Of a stretch of DNA of 64,000 nucleotides, positions 11,468 through 23,039 are shown piece after piece (the stretch's first letter is position 1; each line of letters opens with the position of its first letter). Under the pieces are notes generated by a model that saw only the letters and a program-made list of their open reading frames with translations, did no database searches and had not been told where the DNA came from. The DNA lies in NCBI GenBank assembly GCA_017311315.1, contig CM029672.1, positions 7,544,463-7,608,462 on the forward strand. Direction: 5' to 3'. Position numbers and translations under genes: made by a program. This DNA comes from Dendrocalamus latiflorus. Its lineage: Eukaryota; Streptophyta; Magnoliopsida; Poales; Poaceae.

Positions 11468-12330
11468 TGATATAGGATTGGTCCCGATTTGCCGATGGAT
11501 GATAATTTGATTGGTAGAGAATGGCATTGACGACGAGGCTACTTGACCAAAACACGATCAAGCCGTCCAACAATCGCTATACTACACTCTTGTCCTTATC
11601 AATCTCGCTAAGAACGATGGTTAACCTGATTACGAAGATCAATTTCTGTATGCAATCGAAGAAAAAGCAAGAATTCAAGTAAAGAGCAATCTAAAAATTA
11701 CTAGTTATAAAAGTTGCACAAGAATAGTTGAGGTTCTGTAACACGAATTTGTTGGTCTAATCAACATAAGAGACAATGTGGAGTTTGCACAAGGGGCTAA
11801 ACTAATCTAAACAAAATGTAAAGAAGAAGGAGATGCCTAGGGCTATTTATAAGAGAAAGAGGGTAAGGAGTGGCGGCCAGGGGGGTGGGCACGCAACCCT
11901 AGGTGTTACAAGGCCCATATGCTCAAGTGGAGGTGATGCAACACCTTTTAACTCGGATTCAGTATCAGTCCTGATTTATTTTGGTGATTGTGGCGCGCTC
12001 ATAAGGAATTTGGAGGTGGGGTCAGATCCATTGGAAAGAGGACGAGATAATCTTTCCATTCTGTACTCATACACCTCAAATGGAGTATGTATGCAAATTC
12101 TATGCATGTTTAAAATCAGTGTTGTCTCTAGACGTCGAATTAGATTCCAGAACGTGTTCAATGTGAACTCTAGCTTTGACTTGGACAAAGATAACGTGAT
12201 TACCTTGAGAAAGAGTTGGGGAAGGCTTCAATTTAGTCTTGATGTGTAGGTCGGCTTCCCTTTGGTAGACCCCAACTACGAGCGTGTAGTGTTGATATAA
12301 TCTTCCTTGTATATCTGCACAATATACATT
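11468..12330 (-). mobile_element. 5' LTR of the decayed gypsy element (right end uncertain)
   Basis: Starts TGATATAGG next to the PBS. A minus-strand TATA box (plus TATTTATA 11844-11851) lies where an LTR promoter should be, firing towards gag. The right limit is not clear: a GGTCAGACCG-type motif cluster at 12540-12610 may still be U3, so the LTR could reach about 12.68 kb. No 3' LTR was found to the left. Confidence 0.5.
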
Positions 12331-14055
12331 TTTATTATTAGTTAGCATCATATCCTTATTTAAAATAAATTAAGGTGAAAAAATGAATTCACCTTTTGTT
12401 CAATCTTGGAAGCTATGGCATATGCATTTGTGCCATGATCACATCAGAACCTCTCTGAAAAACAGGATGCCAACTAAAAATTGGTCGCATCGTACCGACG
12501 GTTCGTTCGCCCCCAAAATCTAGTTACATCAGACACTGATCAGACTACTCCAGCACAGCGATTAGACCGCCGGCCTCTACAGGCCGGTCAGACCGCTGTC
12601 TGCTTGAACAAACCACTGTCAACCTGATAGCAAATCTAGAAACTTGCAAACTTCCATAAATTCAAATTTTAACTTGATATAATTGCCAATTGTTCAATAC
12701 AATGAACCATGGATATTCTCAACGTGATTCCACATACTCTCATTTCAGTTTGAGTTCATTGTTTTATTCCTATACTTATCCATGGCCTGCAAGAGGCTAT
12801 TTTTATTCCACTTGTTGCTATGTTTTTCTTCCACTTATCGCTACGTACCTTGCCGTGTACAATGTATTACACTGATTGAAGATTCAGATCAGAGTGATTA
12901 ATTAGTCTTCAAGATATTCTTAAAAATGAAAAGGCCCTGCCTAGCTAAGTTGGGATCGGGGAACCTCATTCAAATTGTGGATTAAGAAATGCAATTTTTT
13001 TTCAGTGCTACCTTTGGGTTGGAAGCTTCACATTTGTAACGTCTATCGCCCAAATGCATGCAGGGCCAACATCTATCGCGCGCCCAAATGTACGCGTGTA
13101 ACATTACACGCGTACTATTCTTAGTTTAAGATCATGGTAACATGCTTGCGTCAAATAAATGTGAAATACATGCACATGAAAGGATATCATGTAATTGAAA
13201 AACTGAATTTAATTTATTTCCTTGCTACTCGTATAGACTCAGCATGAAAAAAAACAGCTGGACCATTAAACTCTATTAGGACAGGACTTGATGATCATGT
13301 GCATAAACCCCTATATATATGTTTAGATAAAAACCACCTTCTACGTACTTGTCAATACAGATGGGTTTAAGTTTATCTAAATTATCACACCAAGAGAATC
13401 CAATTCAACAGGGTTTCAGTAAAGTTATAGCTGACTTTGATCTTGAGCAAGATGCAATCATTGTATATATGAACTTGAACTTCTTAATTTTTGCGAACAC
13501 TGAAATTTGACTATGGAGTTTTTTATTTTTTCTGAACGGATACAAAATTATCAGAACCGTGGGTTCAGGAAATACAACATGGAAATGGTCTCATTACCCT
13601 CTTGTAATTGTTTTAATGGAAAACCTATTTTGTTTCTTGAGGGTCAACTTTGAGAAATTGTATAATTCATCTCCAAATGGACGGCTATGCATGCTCTGGA
13701 ACAAAACCATAATTGGTAAGTAAAACCTCCAATGCAAAAACATAATATGATAGATACGCAGTTCAAAGACTTCATCATATCATGCAAAGCCTCCATGTGA
13801 TCAATCAAGTAGCTCCAAAATCCTGAAGCTATAGGTAACTTCGCTCAAATCCTTTTCCACTATAAATACAGGGATGCTCCACATTCAGTTAATTAGATGT
13901 TAGTGGAAAACATGTGATACAGTGGTTAGCCGACGTAGGAGTTGTTCGTTTCTTCGATCTAGACAGCGTTTAATTTGGCTAGTTAGTCAAGTGTTCAGAC
14001 AGTAATGAGATGAACCGATTTTTCACAAACGTGCCGATGAATCATGGAACGTACA
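12331..14055. other. Non-coding interval
   Basis: 12480-12700 carries 'agaccgccggcc...ggtcagaccgctg' followed by an AT-rich run that resembles 34860-34970, so it is a retrotransposon remnant. From 12.7 to 14.05 kb I see no gene. Confidence 0.4.
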
Positions 14056-14320
14056 GCTCCGCTCGTTTCGGCTTTAGCTTCTGGCTTCCGACTTATTTTT
14101 TACTATTCATAAATTTCGTCTTTTTCTGAACTTTTAGCTTTTTGTTGAACTTTTTTGCCGGTTCTTTTTTTTCCCGTATTTGATTGTATTATACGTAATG
14201 GGCTAACATATTTTTTATATTTTTAAATTTAATTATGCTAAATAAGCCTATGTCAGCTATAGTGTTTTTCCAGCTAGCTACAGTGCTTTTCAGCCATAAG
14301 CCACCAGAAAAAAAGGCCAA
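14056..14320 (+). mobile_element. MITE-like repeat, family A, copy 2
   Basis: Same motif order as 6100-6375: 'ttcggctttagcttctggc', 'ttactattcataaatttcgtc', 'cccgtatttgattgtatta', 'ccagctagctacagtgcttttcagccataagcc'. It is the best preserved of the four copies together with the one at 37.5 kb. Non-coding. Confidence 0.7.
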
Positions 14321-15720
14321 ATGATCACTACCAGAGACTTCATGTTCGAAACCTAGCTAACTTCTAAGATCGATAAGGTACAAAGATGGTGCAGGAAAAT
14401 AATGTTTTAACATGAAGACAAGCTAAAGTTGTCAATTAGGGAGGCCCTCTAGCCTTCAATTTAATCGGTTTGTTAATAAGTCTTTTAGCTTTCAATCCTT
14501 ACAACAGTCAAGCCCTTAACTACTTGTTTCCTGAAAGCTACTTCCTAACTACCTTGTTCATGGGCTCATGCATGGCCATTGCATGACTATGTTTATCCAC
14601 TTTATCCTTCTTCAAAAGGGAACTGCTAACATTAAGAAACCCTGAATTTTCAGTATTTGCATTTGCATGCATGGAGCGAGCAAGGTCATGGTGTATGTAT
14701 AAATTAAGAGAGAGAAAGTTTGGTAAATTCCAGTAGAGGAGCCACTCATGGCTGGGAAGCTAGCTATGATGCACCCAAGTGAGTAGGTAGATAGCCCAGA
14801 TCATGCTGATAAGCTAGTGCACCGGCAGGTATGGAAACAATAAACACAAATGCAAATGTCCACAAAAGTGACAGCCAAGGGAGAGCAATGTCCTATGCAA
14901 ATGCATGGGTGGCTAACGGTCGGCATGCAATCACCACAAATTAAGGTCTTATCCGGAACGAAAGAGTTTCATAGAAATTTTACAGCAATCAATAAAATTC
15001 GAGTTTCATAGAAATTTTACAGCAATCAATAAAATTCTTCCAAATTTCCTCTCAGATTCATCGTGTAAATTATGTTGGTCATTTGTAAATGCTAATATTT
15101 AATTCAATTACATGACCTCTTTGGTAGTGACTAGTAGTAAAGTTATGTGCCAACGGGGGCATATCCGGTGAATCCCATCCTTTAGGTGTATTTTTTTTTA
15201 ATTTGATCAAAATGTATCTAAATATTTCTTATTTTGGACATAAGGCTAGTAAATTATACAGAGCTTTGGCTATCTGGTAACTGAAACAAGTGAGGAAAAA
15301 AGAAACTAGGAGACAGCACCAGCACCGGCAGTACTAATACTCAATATATTTCATCAAAAAAAAATATGTCCACAGTATCAGCAGTTCAGCACACTATAGT
15401 TTTTTTTGTCATTTATCCCACACATGCATGTGTGTTAAGTATAAACCCTACACATGCTCTACATTGAAGTCTTAATATTTATCCATGGTTGTTCAGCAAC
15501 ATGGACAATGGAAACAAACAAAGCCCCTTGTCCTTGAGCTCTGCACATGGAGTTATACTCCTCTGATCAGCAAATCTCACTCCTTCCACCATTTCATCTG
15601 CACAGTCAATCTCCTCTCTTCCGTGATCACCGCCAACCCCAACTTCTTTCATGCAAAAAAGGAAGATAAATCAAAAAATTATTGCTGAAACATCTTTCAG
15701 TCAGTCAACCCCAACTTCTT
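14321..15720. other. Intergenic DNA downstream of the VUP-like gene
   Basis: No domain-bearing ORF. It holds a perfect 37-bp tandem duplication (listed separately). The last few hundred bases may include the 3' UTR of the minus-strand gene at 15721-16325. Confidence 0.4.
14964..15037. repeat. Perfect 37-bp tandem duplication
   Basis: 14964-15000 and 15001-15037 are identical (gagtttcatag...aataaaattc). A single recent duplication in AT-rich DNA. Confidence 0.95.
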
Positions 15721-16325
15721 TCAGTCAGTCTGCAGGTAAAGGACCTGAAACAAATAAAATGGCCAACTTATATATCTTTTCAAGAACACATCAAATAATT
15801 ATTAATTGAATTACCTTAGTGAGGTCCCTAACATTGCACCTCCTTTTAGGGCTCAATTCCAGCTGTGATAAATCACTGACCTTAAAAAAGCAAATAAAAC
15901 GACAGGCAAATTAACACCAAGTAGCTACTACACGCTAGCTTTAACAACAAGAGCGAAGCTAATAGTAACACCTTAGGGCTATTGACAGGAGAGCTTGCAG
16001 TATCTTCCAAGGAATCATCATGATCCAGAGCCTTGAAGACCTTCTTCTTGAGCTTCTTCAACCCCTTGTACTTGTCAGGCAACGCCGCGGGGGCGCAAGA
16101 GGCGGCGTCGGAGATCATAGAGTCCTCCTCCTTCTGATCATCGTCATTGTCGTCGTAGCCACCTCCATTATCGGTGCAATATGAAGCATCTTGCCTCTTC
16201 TCCTCCTCCTCAGACATCATGAAATCGACAAAGTAATCGGTCCAAGAACTCTCCTCTGGTTGAGCCTGCCCTTCGCTACAGCTAAGGACACTCTTCACAG
16301 ATGAACCACTAACTAAATCCTCCAT
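15721..16325 (-). CDS. Vascular-related unknown protein (VUP)-like small protein, three exons
   Basis: Minus-strand exons 16325-15972, 15880-15815 and 15729-15721 join in phase 0 with GT-AG introns and give about 142 residues. Exon 1 starts MEDLVSGSS and has EESSWTDYFVDFMMSEEEE, an acidic centre and a lysine-rich GLKKLKKKVFKALD segment ending in SPVNSPK. Exon 2 reads VSDLSQLELSPKRRCNVRD; exon 3 adds two residues and the stop. The SSWT-x-YF-x-DF motif and the size match my memory of the plant VUP family (regulators of hormone balance and vascular growth in Arabidopsis); molecular function is unknown. The single-exon reading to 15882 would end in a hydrophobic stretch that is really intron. A TATA box lies 93 bases before the ATG. 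The family name needs a search. Confidence 0.7.
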
Positions 16326-16417
16326 GTTTTGATATGTGCAGAAAAGCTAAACTGGAGGGTACAAGGTCTGCTTATATGATGAATGAATGGCTTTGCAAAG
16401 AGAGACACAGCCTGGCC

Positions 16418-16425
16418 TATATATA
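16418..16425 (-). promoter_or_regulatory. TATA box of the VUP-like gene
   Basis: TATATATA, 93 bases upstream of the ATG at 16325 and just downstream (in the gene's sense) of a CT tract. Spacing would put the transcript start near 16390. Confidence 0.6.
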
Positions 16426-16426
16426 C

Positions 16427-16428
<2 letters not shown>

Positions 16429-16461
<33 letters not shown>
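16429..16461. repeat. (GA)16 microsatellite in the VUP-like promoter
   Basis: An uninterrupted GA run of 33 bases immediately upstream of the TATA box; on the gene's strand it is a CT tract. GAGA-type tracts bind BBR/BPC factors in plants (established for the motif class; not shown here). Confidence 0.9.
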
Positions 16462-16462
<1 letters not shown>

Positions 16463-16800
16463 CTAGAGCTGCATGACATCACGAGGTGGGCAAGAGAGAG
16501 GTGGTTGGGGTGTTAAGGTCAACAGTTAGATGGTACTGTTTCCGTTAATAATTTTTCTTGGTTTCAGAAGCTGGCCGACCTAATCAATCAGCCCCCTTAT
16601 CCTTTTTGCAAAATTCTGGCCGCAGCCCCTCTGCTTTGACATATTGCTTATTTAAATCCATGTATTTTCAGCCATGACAGAGCCCACAAATTGATTCGTG
16701 TTTCTTGCATCAATCCTCAGGTGAGTTAAACCTAAAAGTAAATGAAGTATATGCGCTCCTGAGTTTTTATCAGGTCCATGTCATAAATGCTATGTTCTTA

Positions 16801-17604
16801 CTGCACACCCGCTCTGTTTCGCTATATTTGTGTACAGTCCATTATGTGCATAGATAAAAACACTAAATCTAATAAATAATTAGAGTAAATTTTATAAAAC
16901 CCTAGATTTTGAGGCAAATGTATGGTTTGCAAAAAAAAATCAAGGAATCATAGGTTTATGGGCTAAAGGTTTCAAGAAACACAAAGTTTCCTCTATTCCA
17001 TTCCATCTAACAAGATATGACAACTAAGACTCATATGAATATCGGACATACAAATAGGCTCTACCTACCAGCTTTATCCCACCCTCCTTTCTGGGCCCGC
17101 CCACACTGTTGCTGATCATTACTCTCATAAAGAGTAAAGGAGAGAGAGAGAGAAGAGCAACAGGGCTGACAAAATGGCCTGGATTTGGTTTATGGGGCTA
17201 ACTGGTGGACCCTACTTATTAGTTTGGCCGACAAGTGAGGTCCCACCTATCATATATATCCCGTCAGATGGAAGTTATAGAACACGATAGATCAAACCAG
17301 GGGTTTCTTGAAACTTTAGCCCAAAAACCTATAGTTTCTTGAAATTTTTTGTAAAATATGGGATTTTGTGTTACATTTACCCCAAGACCTAGGGTTCTGT
17401 GAAATTTACTCAAAAAGTAATGAGAAATGATCATACATACATTTATTAAATAACATACCACATCTATTTAATATCTTTCAAAGTATTTAAGTAGCGGTAG
17501 AAAGAGAAAAAATATAATAACTATGCTCTAGATTCACTCAATGGACAAATATACTGAAATAGATACCTCCGAGACCATAGATGAATATAGCGAAACGGAG
17601 GGAG
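16801..17604. mobile_element. Stowaway-like MITE interrupted by another MITE
   Basis: The right end reads 'aatatagcgaaacggaggga' with TA at 17605-17606, the hallmark Stowaway terminus (CTCCCTCCGTTTCG inverted). The left end, after TA at 16799-16800, has the matching 'gctctgtttcgctatatttg'. Subterminal 'ccattatgtgcatagat' near 16838 pairs loosely with 'gagaccatagatg' near 17573. Removing the inner element at 16883-17411 leaves about 275 bases, a normal Stowaway size. Confidence 0.6.
16883..17411. mobile_element. Foldback MITE inside the Stowaway
   Basis: Termini GAGTAAATTT(T/C)A at 16883 and its inverse ending at 17411. The inverted similarity extends inwards for about 130 bases: 'aaaaccctagattttgaggcaaatgta' on the left against the complement of 'tacatttaccccaagacctaggg' on the right, and 'ggtttatgggctaaaggtttcaagaaac' against its partner. 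Non-coding. The target duplication is not clear. Confidence 0.6.
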
Positions 17605-17611
17605 TAATACA

Positions 17612-18225
17612 CTTCACATAACGGATGATATCACATGGAAATCCATGTTTGGATGGAATCATAAAACCCGTTTTGGTTTTGACACACAATCAACAGGAAA
17701 AACTCCTCTCTCTCCTTTACAAAAAAAAAAGGACAATAACCGTCATTTTGCCAATAAAAAAAGACCTTGAACATGCTTCAAGCTTGCACTAGTCTGCAAA
17801 CGCTGCACCAATTGCTGCGCTGAAATGCACGGCAGGCTTGAACATGGCGACCCCGGTTTTGGGGAGCAGTTGTTACCGTTACTGACGGACGCACACACGC
17901 ACTGATCACTGATGAGAGTCATTAGTGCGCCGCACGTCGTGCTGCGTGACTGATGACCAGGCCCGTCAGAATAATGTAATTATAATGCACACTACATGTA
18001 ATCATTGCGATATCGAACGTATATATATATATTCTCGCGTCCAAGAAAAAGCCGGGAAAATTCCCTACCAACGTGAATTAGATTATCGCGACAGCATAAT
18101 TAAGTAGTTGCAAAATGCCAATAGTAGATTAAGCAGAAAGCGTTGCTGGCACAGTACTCAGGCTACGATCGATCGACAACGTGCAGACCAAAACATGCAT
18201 ATAGCGCGGCGCAGTGTGATGTGTA
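17612..18225. other. Intergenic, no supported gene
   Basis: Non-coding sequence up to the target site (AATTA) of the copia insertion. Confidence 0.4.
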
Positions 18226-18230
18226 AATTA

Positions 18231-18649
18231 TGTAGATTGTCTCTTTCGCTTGGGGTTCTAGATCTGAGAGAGAAGAGGAGAGGGAGTGGGGTACTGACCG
18301 TCGGACTGCGTGGAAGAGCCGGTCATCGCTGGTTCGTCGGTGTAGTCTGCGCACGGGCAGCGACGGTCGGGGAAGAGGACGGTGGCGGCGGCGGTGTAGA
18401 TCCGGCGACGACGACGTCGATGGTGCTTCCCGCCGCTGGCTGCGCACCCTCTGCGATCGGTTAGGGTTTTGTCGGTGGGGTGTACGGCTCAGCGAATCTC
18501 GTGACGCGAGCCGCCGGCCCCCACCTCTTTATATAGCGCAGCGCGACGGGGGCCCATCAGCCAGTTGTTGGGCTGAGCGCCCCCGATCAGGGCGCGTGAT
18601 CAAGGTCCAGATTAGCCGTTGGGCTAATCTGGGAGAGATCAATCTAACA
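18231..18649 (-). repeat. 3' LTR of the copia element
   Basis: 419 bases, TG...CA ends. The minus-strand TATA box is at plus positions 18528-18535 (tttatata). The polypurine tract (minus AAGGGGGAGAA) abuts it at 18650-18660. Confidence 0.95.
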
Positions 18650-18837
18650 TTCTCCCCCTTGATCTCCTTTATGCTTTAACTTTTAATTACTTTTGACTTT
18701 ACTCATTCCATCACAGATTAGTGCATAGAACATGTTTCATCGTCACGGTCAATCGCCGATAGATTCAACAGTTACAATACGCCTCTCTGTTCTGAAATAG
18801 TTACTTTAATCTTTTGGGCCATCTTTTAGTTCAGGAA

Positions 18838-21180
18838 TCATAGGCTTTCCCTCAAACCCATGCCGGCTACATATTCTCTGAACACGTTGGGTGGTAAGCC
18901 TTTAGTAAGCGGATCCGCTAACATCTTTGCGGTACTTATGTGCTCAAGACTTATAATTTGATCCCGAACTTTATCTTTCACAACATAATACTTTATGTCA
19001 ATGTGTTTGGCAGCACCACTTGACTTATTGTTGTGGGCATACGTTACTGCGGGTTCATTATCGCAGTACAACTTAAGTGGTCTATTGATGTCGTCAACCA
19101 CTTTTAAACCGGGTATGAACTTCTTTAGCCAGTTCACCTGCCCCGTAGCCTCATAACATGCTACAAACTCGGCATACATTGTGGACGATGTAGTGACGGT
19201 TTGCTTTGAGCTTTTCCACGATATAGCTCCTCCTGCGAGAGTGAATACATATCCGGATGTAGACTTTCTATCATCTCCCGCAAAATCAGAATCTGTATAC
19301 CCCACTATATGGAGTGAATCTGATCTTCTGTATGTCATCATGAGGCCTTTTGTTCCTTGCAAATAACGCAAGACTTTCTTTATCAATTTCCAATGTTCTA
19401 TTCCAGGATTGCTCTGGAATCTGCCAAGTAACCCGGTAACAAATGCTAAGTCAGGGCGTGTGCACACTTGAGCATACTGTAAGCTTCCGACAGCTGAAGC
19501 ATATGGAACCGATTTCATTTGTTCGAGCTCGTACTGGTTCCTGGGGCATTGAAAATCCCCATATCTGTCGCCCTTGACTATAGGTGCAGGTGAAGGACTA
19601 CATTTATGCATACCAAATTTCTTTAAGACTTTCTCTATGTATACCTTTTGTGACAGTCTCAATATCCCCTTGTTTCTATCCCGGTGAATTTCGATCCCAA
19701 GAACGAACGAAACTTCACCAAGGTCTTTCATATCAAAGTTTGAGGACAAAAACTTCTTTGTTTCCAGTAGTAGACTGACATCACTACTAGCTAGTAGGAT
19801 ATCATCCACATACAGGATTAGGAAGATAAACTTCCCATCTTTAAACTTTGCATAAACACAGTTGTCCTCTACATTCTCTTTAAACCCAAATTTTCTTATT
19901 GTACTGTCAAACTTCAAATACCATTGTCTTGAAGCTTGCTTTAACCCATAAATCGATTTCTTTAGGCGGCATCCCATTCTTTCATTTCCTTCCACGACAA
20001 AACCTTTCGGTTGTGCCATGTAAACATTTTCCTCCAAATCCCCATTAAGAAATGTCGTCTTTACATCCATCTGATGTAACTCTAAATCATAATGTGCTAC
20101 TAATGCCATTATGATTCTGAAGGGATCTTTACATGAGACTGGAGAAAAGGTCTCAGTGTAATCAATCCCTTCTCTTTGCGTAAAGCCTTTTGCCACAAGT
20201 CGCGCTTTGTATCTTTCTACATTCCCTTGGGAGTCAAGCTTTGTTTTGTAGACCCATTTACAGCCTACTGTTTTGGCTCCTTTAGGAATAATTTCCAAGT
20301 CCCAGACTTTATTAGCCTTCATGGACCTCATTTCCTCTTCCATGGCCTCAAGCCATTTTGAAGAGTTTTCGCTTCTCATGGCTTCTTCAAATGAGGTGGG
20401 ATCGTCCTCCATTTGAAATTCCTCTGTATGATAAATCTGATAATCATCAGAAATAGCTGATCTTCTTACTCTTTGAGACCTCCTCGGGGCCTCCTCATTT
20501 GGTACATTTTCTGTTTGAGGCTGCTGTTGCTCCCCCTCATCTGTGGCAATAGATTCTATAGGATCCTGAAGAACAGGTTCCTCATTATCATTTATTGTTG
20601 CCACAGGAGGAACAATAACAGGTGCTGGCACCACAGTGTCTTGCACCGTCGGTGCAGCGACAGCAGGTAGTGTGAAGAATGGCTCTTGAATCATCGGAGT
20701 GGGCGCATACACCCTCTTCTCTTCAAGGTCAATCTCACGAGCTACCATGCTCCCCCTCATCATTTCATCCTCTAAGAAGACAGCGTGTCTCGTTTCTACA
20801 AACTTTGTATATCTATCTGGACAGTAGAAACGAAACCCTTTTGACTTTTCAGGGTAGCCAATGAAATGGCAACTTACTGTTTTGGGATCAAGCTTCCCAA
20901 GGTTTGGGTTAAATACTTTAGCCTCAGCAGGACTCCCCCATACACGTAAGTGGTTTAGTGAGGGAACTCTTCCTGTCCACAACTCGTACGGTGTTTTGGG
21001 CACCGACTTACTAGGTACTCTGTTGAGAATATGAATGGCGGTTTTCAACGCCTCCATCCATAAACTCAATGGCAGTGTGGAATAGCTCATCATGCTTCGC
21101 ACCATATCCATCAGGGTACGGTTGCGTCTTTCAGCTACTCCATTTTGCTGAGGTTCGCCCGGCATAGAATACTGGGCCAC
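18838..21180 (-). pseudogene. Copia pol, C-terminal part: integrase end, reverse transcriptase, RNase H
   Basis: An open frame of 780 codons. From its N-terminus: the last part of the integrase core with the catalytic Glu (NGVAERRNR), the integrase C-terminal region ([16 protein letters not shown]), an acidic/proline linker, then reverse transcriptase from about residue 275 ([27 protein letters not shown], catalytic [13 protein letters not shown]) and Ty1-type RNase H ([37 protein letters not shown]) to the stop at 18838. The sequence is intact, but it is cut off from gag, protease and the first two integrase Asp by a frameshift at 21255-21260, so the full polyprotein cannot be made by normal reading. 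Confidence 0.9.
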
Positions 21181-22424
21181 TATGCCATTTTCCTGTAAAA
21201 ACCTTGCAAAAGGTCCAGGAACTTGTCCATATGGGGTATGTCGACCGTAGTACTCCCCCCACGGTCAGATCGGACTATCTTAATCTTTAAATCGTGTTGG
21301 TTTTCAACTTCAGCCTTAAATATCTTGAATTTATCCAAGGCTTCATTTCTTTCTTTGATTGGATAAATATATCCAAAACGGGAGTAATCATCCGTGAATG
21401 TTACGAACGAGTCATATCCATCCACACTTTTCACAGGAAAAGGACCACAAATGTCTGTGTGAACAATTTGTAGAACTCCTGTACTTCTTTTAGCGTCTTT
21501 TTTAATTTTCTTTACATATTTTCCTTTAATGCATTCTCTGCATTGCTCTAAGTCTGAGAACTCTAATGGAGGAAGAATATCATTCTTAACTAGTCTTTCT
21601 ATTCTCCCCCTCGAAATATGGCCTAAACGACAGTGCCATAATTTCGACGATTCATCTAGAGTTCTCTTTCGTTTTCTTTTTACATTCGTAGACGAGGATT
21701 CAATCACTTTCTCGCACGCAACGTTCTCATTATCGCATACGACATTCACATCATCACACAATGATAACAAATAAAGCTCATTCTGTAATATGGCAATACC
21801 AACACATTCTTTATTAAACATTATTTCGCACTTGCCATTTCCAAAATTGCAATCATAACCATCTTTGTCCAAATTTGACACACTAATCAAATTCCTCTGT
21901 AAAGAGGGTACAAAAAGGACATCTCTAAGTAAAAGAGTGGAGCCATTAGCTAATTCTAATGAAAGATCGCCAACGGCTTCAACTTCAGCTTCGACTCCAT
22001 TTGCAACTTTAATGCATCTTTCTTTTCTTTGCGTAGTCCTCGTCGAACGGAATCCCTGTAATGAATTAGCAACATGAACAGTTGCTCCTGAGTCAATCCA
22101 CCAAGTGGATTTCGAATATTTCACATACAGGCATTCATTAATAAAGGTAATAATGTTCTCACCTTTCTTTGCCATTATCATCTTTAAATAATCAGGACAG
22201 TTCTTCTTGTAATGTCCCGTCTTCTTGCAGTGAAGACACTGATCTTTGTCTACAGCAAATTTATTCTGTTGGGGCTGATGGACAGAGGCTTTTCCCTTGT
22301 TCTTTGAGGAGGAGGTACTGTTAAAGTTCTTTTTCTTGTTATCCTTCACATAGTTGATGGATCCACCATGTGAGGATTTAATTCTTTCCTCCTCTTGCAC
22401 ACACATAGCTATGCATTTCTCCAA
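21180..22424 (-). pseudogene. Copia gag end, protease and integrase core
   Basis: Contains a CCHC zinc knuckle (CLHCKKTGHYKKNC, residues near 77), the aspartic protease active site (WWIDSGATVH), the GAG-pre-integrase zinc region (LWHCRLGH...CRECIKGK) and the integrase core with its first two catalytic Asp (VHTDICGPF and VRSDRGG). Directly after the second Asp the frame is lost at a run of six C on the plus strand (21255-21260); the correct frame resumes in the next ORF. The upstream edge at 22440-22442 is an in-frame TAG, since gag similarity runs through it. Confidence 0.9.
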
Positions 22425-22439
22425 GTCCCACTTCTCGGG

Positions 22440-23018
22440 CTACATATTGTAGTTGACAACAAATGTGTCAAACTCTTTGGGTAAGGAAGCAAAAACCAAA
22501 TGAATAAGGAACTCATCCTTGAGAGCCAAATCCATTGGTTTAAGCTTGGAAGCCATGTTACTCATCCTCAGTATGTGCTCTCTTATGCCACTGCCACCAC
22601 CAGAGTACCTTTCTGTCACAAGCTGTTTAATCAGCTGTGTAGCATAAGTCTTTAAAGAGCCAGTAAACTGACTCTTTATTCTCTCAAGGTACTCTGTGAC
22701 AGTGTCACACTCTGCGATTGAGCCCACAATAGCAGGCTCAATCGTGTTCTTTATCACAGCCAAACATTTCTTGTTGGCAGTGACCCACTTTTTATGATCA
22801 AGATCATATGACATCTTTATGGGAGCAAAGTCCCTCTGTCTGGTCTGCCAAGCAGCATCAGCCTCATTTTCCTCTCTCACGGGTGCCACAGGCTCTGTGG
22901 GACACGGTGTGGTGACAACCTAGTCCACCTCAGCCAAGATGAAGGCCAGATCAATCTTTTTCTTCCATTCACCGTAATTGTCTCCTTTGAGAACCGGGAT
23001 ATCCCTGATGTAACCCAT
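22440..23018 (-). pseudogene. Copia gag, N-terminal part
   Basis: The most likely start is the ATG at 23018-23016 (MGYIRDIPVLKGDNYGEWKK), the usual beginning of copia gag (UBN2/DUF4219 family). The frame meets a TAG at 22922-22920, continues through the open stretch 22889-22440 (YLERIKSQFTGSLKTYATQL, IREHILRMSNMASKLK), and ends at a second TAG at 22442-22440. It forms the capsid of the virus-like particle in active relatives. Both stops are consistent with C-to-T changes at CHG sites on one strand. Confidence 0.85.
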
Positions 23019-23039
23019 CAAGGAGTATCCTCCTGAAAT

